This document shows, one piece after another, positions 5,745 through 6,275 of a stretch of 6,275 nt of DNA (position 1 is the first letter of the stretch; each line of letters begins with the position of its first letter). This DNA comes from JBBQQK01 sp038216025 (lineage in GTDB: Bacteria; Patescibacteriota; UBA1384; XYA2-FULL-43-10; 1-14-0-10-43-13). A model generated the notes under the pieces. The model was not told where the DNA came from. It was given only the letters and a program-made list of their open reading frames with translations, and did not search any database. The stretch is taken from the NCBI GenBank assembly GCA_038216025.1, contig JBBQQK010000066.1, positions 1 through 6,275 of the forward strand. The letters are read 5' to 3'. The position numbers and the translations under genes were made by a program.

Positions 5745-6185
5745 TCAGGGGAACATTCCGAACAGGTGCAATTGAACGTCCTCTGGTCTAATACCTTGAT
5801 TTTTAATGTATTTCTCAACCGCTTTCCAGTTACCTTTTTCGCCTACCGTAGCAGCGTAGTAGCCATCTGACCAGAACTCGCCACCCCAAAGGTCTTTCTT
5901 TATTTCTGGATGCGTGATGAATAATTCTTTAGCTGTGATACTTTTGTATTTTCTGACCATCTCACCAATACTGTATTTGGGATGAAATGAACAGAGCAAA
6001 TGTATGTGATTTAAGTCTGCTCCCATTTGTTCAATGGTTAACTCATACCTTTGCTCGATTTCCTTCCCAATCCTCAGGAGCTCCATTTCGATTTGTTTGC
6101 TCAGTATGGCTTTGCGATATTTCAAAGGAAAAACAAGATGATAATGAACTTCATAAGCGCAGTGATTTGATTTGATTACTGTCAT
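5745..6185 (-). CDS. tnpA: IS200/IS605-family Y1 transposase TnpA
   Basis: TnpA cuts and rejoins single-stranded DNA at the ends of its element through a covalent phosphotyrosine. The protein is 146 residues, normal for the family. The HUH metal-binding motif is H60-I-H62 in LNHIHLL. The likely nucleophile is Y126 in VEKYIKNQG, the usual Y-[IV]-x-x-Q helix. The opening (SNHCAYEVHYHLVFPLKYR, residues 6-24) and FWSDGYYAATVG (104-114) are also family hallmarks, so the gene looks intact and active. The start ATG (6185-6183) gives the standard N-terminus. It is buried in a hairpin (6181-6199) and has no normally spaced Shine-Dalgarno site, which fits the strong translational repression known for IS200. 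The gene lies between the element's two end hairpins. Confidence 0.95.
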   Translation of the reverse strand: MTVIKSNHCAYEVHYHLVFPLKYRKAILSKQIEMELLRIGKEIEQRYELTIEQMGADLNHIHLLCSFHPKYSIGEMVRKYKSITAKELFITHPEIKKDLWGGEFWSDGYYAATVGEKGNWKAVEKYIKNQGIRPEDVQLHLFGMFP

Positions 6186-6199
6186 ACTTTCAGTATGAC
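6181..6199 (-). promoter_or_regulatory. tnpA: Hairpin covering the tnpA start codon
   Basis: GTCATAC (6181-6187) pairs with GTATGAC (6193-6199), 7 perfect base pairs with a 5-base loop. The tnpA ATG (6183-6185) lies in the 3' arm of the minus-strand RNA hairpin. This should block ribosome access, in line with known start-region sequestration in IS200 mRNA. Confidence 0.6.
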
Positions 6200-6223
6200 C
6201 AGAAAACCTAATGTTTTCAAACT

Positions 6224-6236
6224 TTCCTAAGAGGAA
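6224..6236 (-). repeat. Small hairpin abutting the left-end hairpin
   Basis: TTCCT (6224-6228) pairs with AGGAA (6232-6236) around a 3-base loop. It touches the larger hairpin at 6237 with no gap, so the two could stack in the tnpA leader or in the single-stranded left end. Confidence 0.35.
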
Positions 6237-6256
6237 CCCGTGGCAGAGCCAACGGG
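6237..6256 (-). repeat. Left-end imperfect hairpin of the IS200-like element
   Basis: CCCGT (6237-6241) pairs with ACGGG (6252-6256) and GGC (6242-6244) with GCC (6248-6250), 8 bp with one bulged base at 6251 (T on the element's coding strand) and a 3-base loop. It mirrors the right-end hairpin in size, bulge and GC-rich foot, as expected for transposase-recognised ends. Confidence 0.65.
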
Positions 6257-6268
6257 GAAATCTTCTCT

Positions 6269-6274
6269 ATTATA
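6269..6274 (-). promoter_or_regulatory. Perfect -10 hexamer at the left edge of the IS200-like element
   Basis: The minus strand reads TATAAT here, the sigma-70 -10 consensus. The matching -35 would lie outside the window, so this is only a candidate. A transcript from it would carry the left-end hairpins and the start-codon hairpin in its leader. Confidence 0.25.
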
Positions 6275-6275
6275 A

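Larger units (their letters stand above)
5712..6275 (-). mobile_element. IS200/IS605-family insertion sequence (IS200-like, tnpA only)
   Basis: A single Y1 transposase gene is flanked by imperfect hairpins at 5721-5742 (right end) and 6237-6256 (left end). There are no inverted terminal repeats and no tnpB, as in the IS200 group. Elements of this family move as single-stranded DNA and make no target duplication. The right boundary is set a few bases past the right hairpin. The left boundary is probably within a few bases of the window edge, or just beyond, because about 19 bases usually separate the hairpin from the cleavage site. Neither cleavage tetranucleotide can be fixed from one copy. 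Confidence 0.75.

Noticed and set aside
5713..5818. N-terminal 35 or so codons of the frame opening at 5818 as part of the membrane protein
   Set aside because: This stretch is the 3' end and right hairpin of the IS element read in another frame; it is not ancestral to the glycosyltransferase tail.
1..6275. CRISPR array, tRNA or rRNA genes
   Set aside because: No regularly spaced repeats, cloverleaf with a CCA-type acceptor, or conserved rRNA segment was seen on either strand.

Overview
This AT-rich bacterial window reads like accessory DNA. Almost every gene lies on the minus strand, so the order below runs from high to low coordinates. TGA serves as the stop of five frames (tnpA, the glycosyltransferase tail, hsdM, the NYN gene and the zinc-ribbon gene), three of them in ATGA overlaps, so the code is the standard one. 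Weak Shine-Dalgarno sites, tight overlaps, a single-gene IS200 element and small CxxC proteins would fit a Patescibacteria/CPR-type genome. That placement is inference from style, not from a marker gene.

Region 1 (about 5712-6275) is an IS200/IS605-type insertion sequence with one Y1 transposase gene, tnpA. It is flanked by two imperfect hairpins, each with one bulged base, and the tnpA start codon lies inside a third small hairpin. Its right end abuts an open frame that looks like the C-terminal tail of a membrane glycosyltransferase (5456-5712). The insertion seems to have cut off the catalytic part. The tail is coupled by an ATGA overlap to a 394-residue membrane-anchored extracellular protein with glycoside-hydrolase-like barrel motifs (4275-5459). 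Together they look like what is left of an exopolysaccharide synthesis or processing operon. A strong hairpin (4232-4265) follows.

Region 2 (106-4223) is a type I restriction-modification locus. It has a plausible promoter, an intact hsdM, then three non-standard genes before the hsdS start: a NYN/PIN-type RNase with its acidic residues intact, a 92-residue double-CxxC protein, and a 404-residue protein with a low-complexity N-terminus, a coiled coil and a helical C-terminal domain. Four of the five genes are joined by short overlaps in two blocks: hsdM-NYN, and zinc ribbon-404 aa-hsdS. A 172-bp gap separates the blocks; it holds a two-tier RNA hairpin, a candidate promoter and the 3' remnant of what looks like a duplicated zinc-ribbon gene. 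No hsdR is visible.

Region 3 (1 to about 141) is the 3' end of a plus-strand DDE-type transposase and its element's terminus. This element has cut hsdS inside its first target-recognition domain, leaving about 100 residues plus a short tail read from transposon DNA. No DNA target specificity can be expected from this hsdS as it stands.

The most interesting reading is that hsdM and hsdS bracket an embedded cargo of an RNase, a Zn protein and a coiled-coil protein. The layout recalls the PrrC anticodon nuclease, which is encoded inside a type I R-M locus. No stretch longer than 300 bases lacks a gene.
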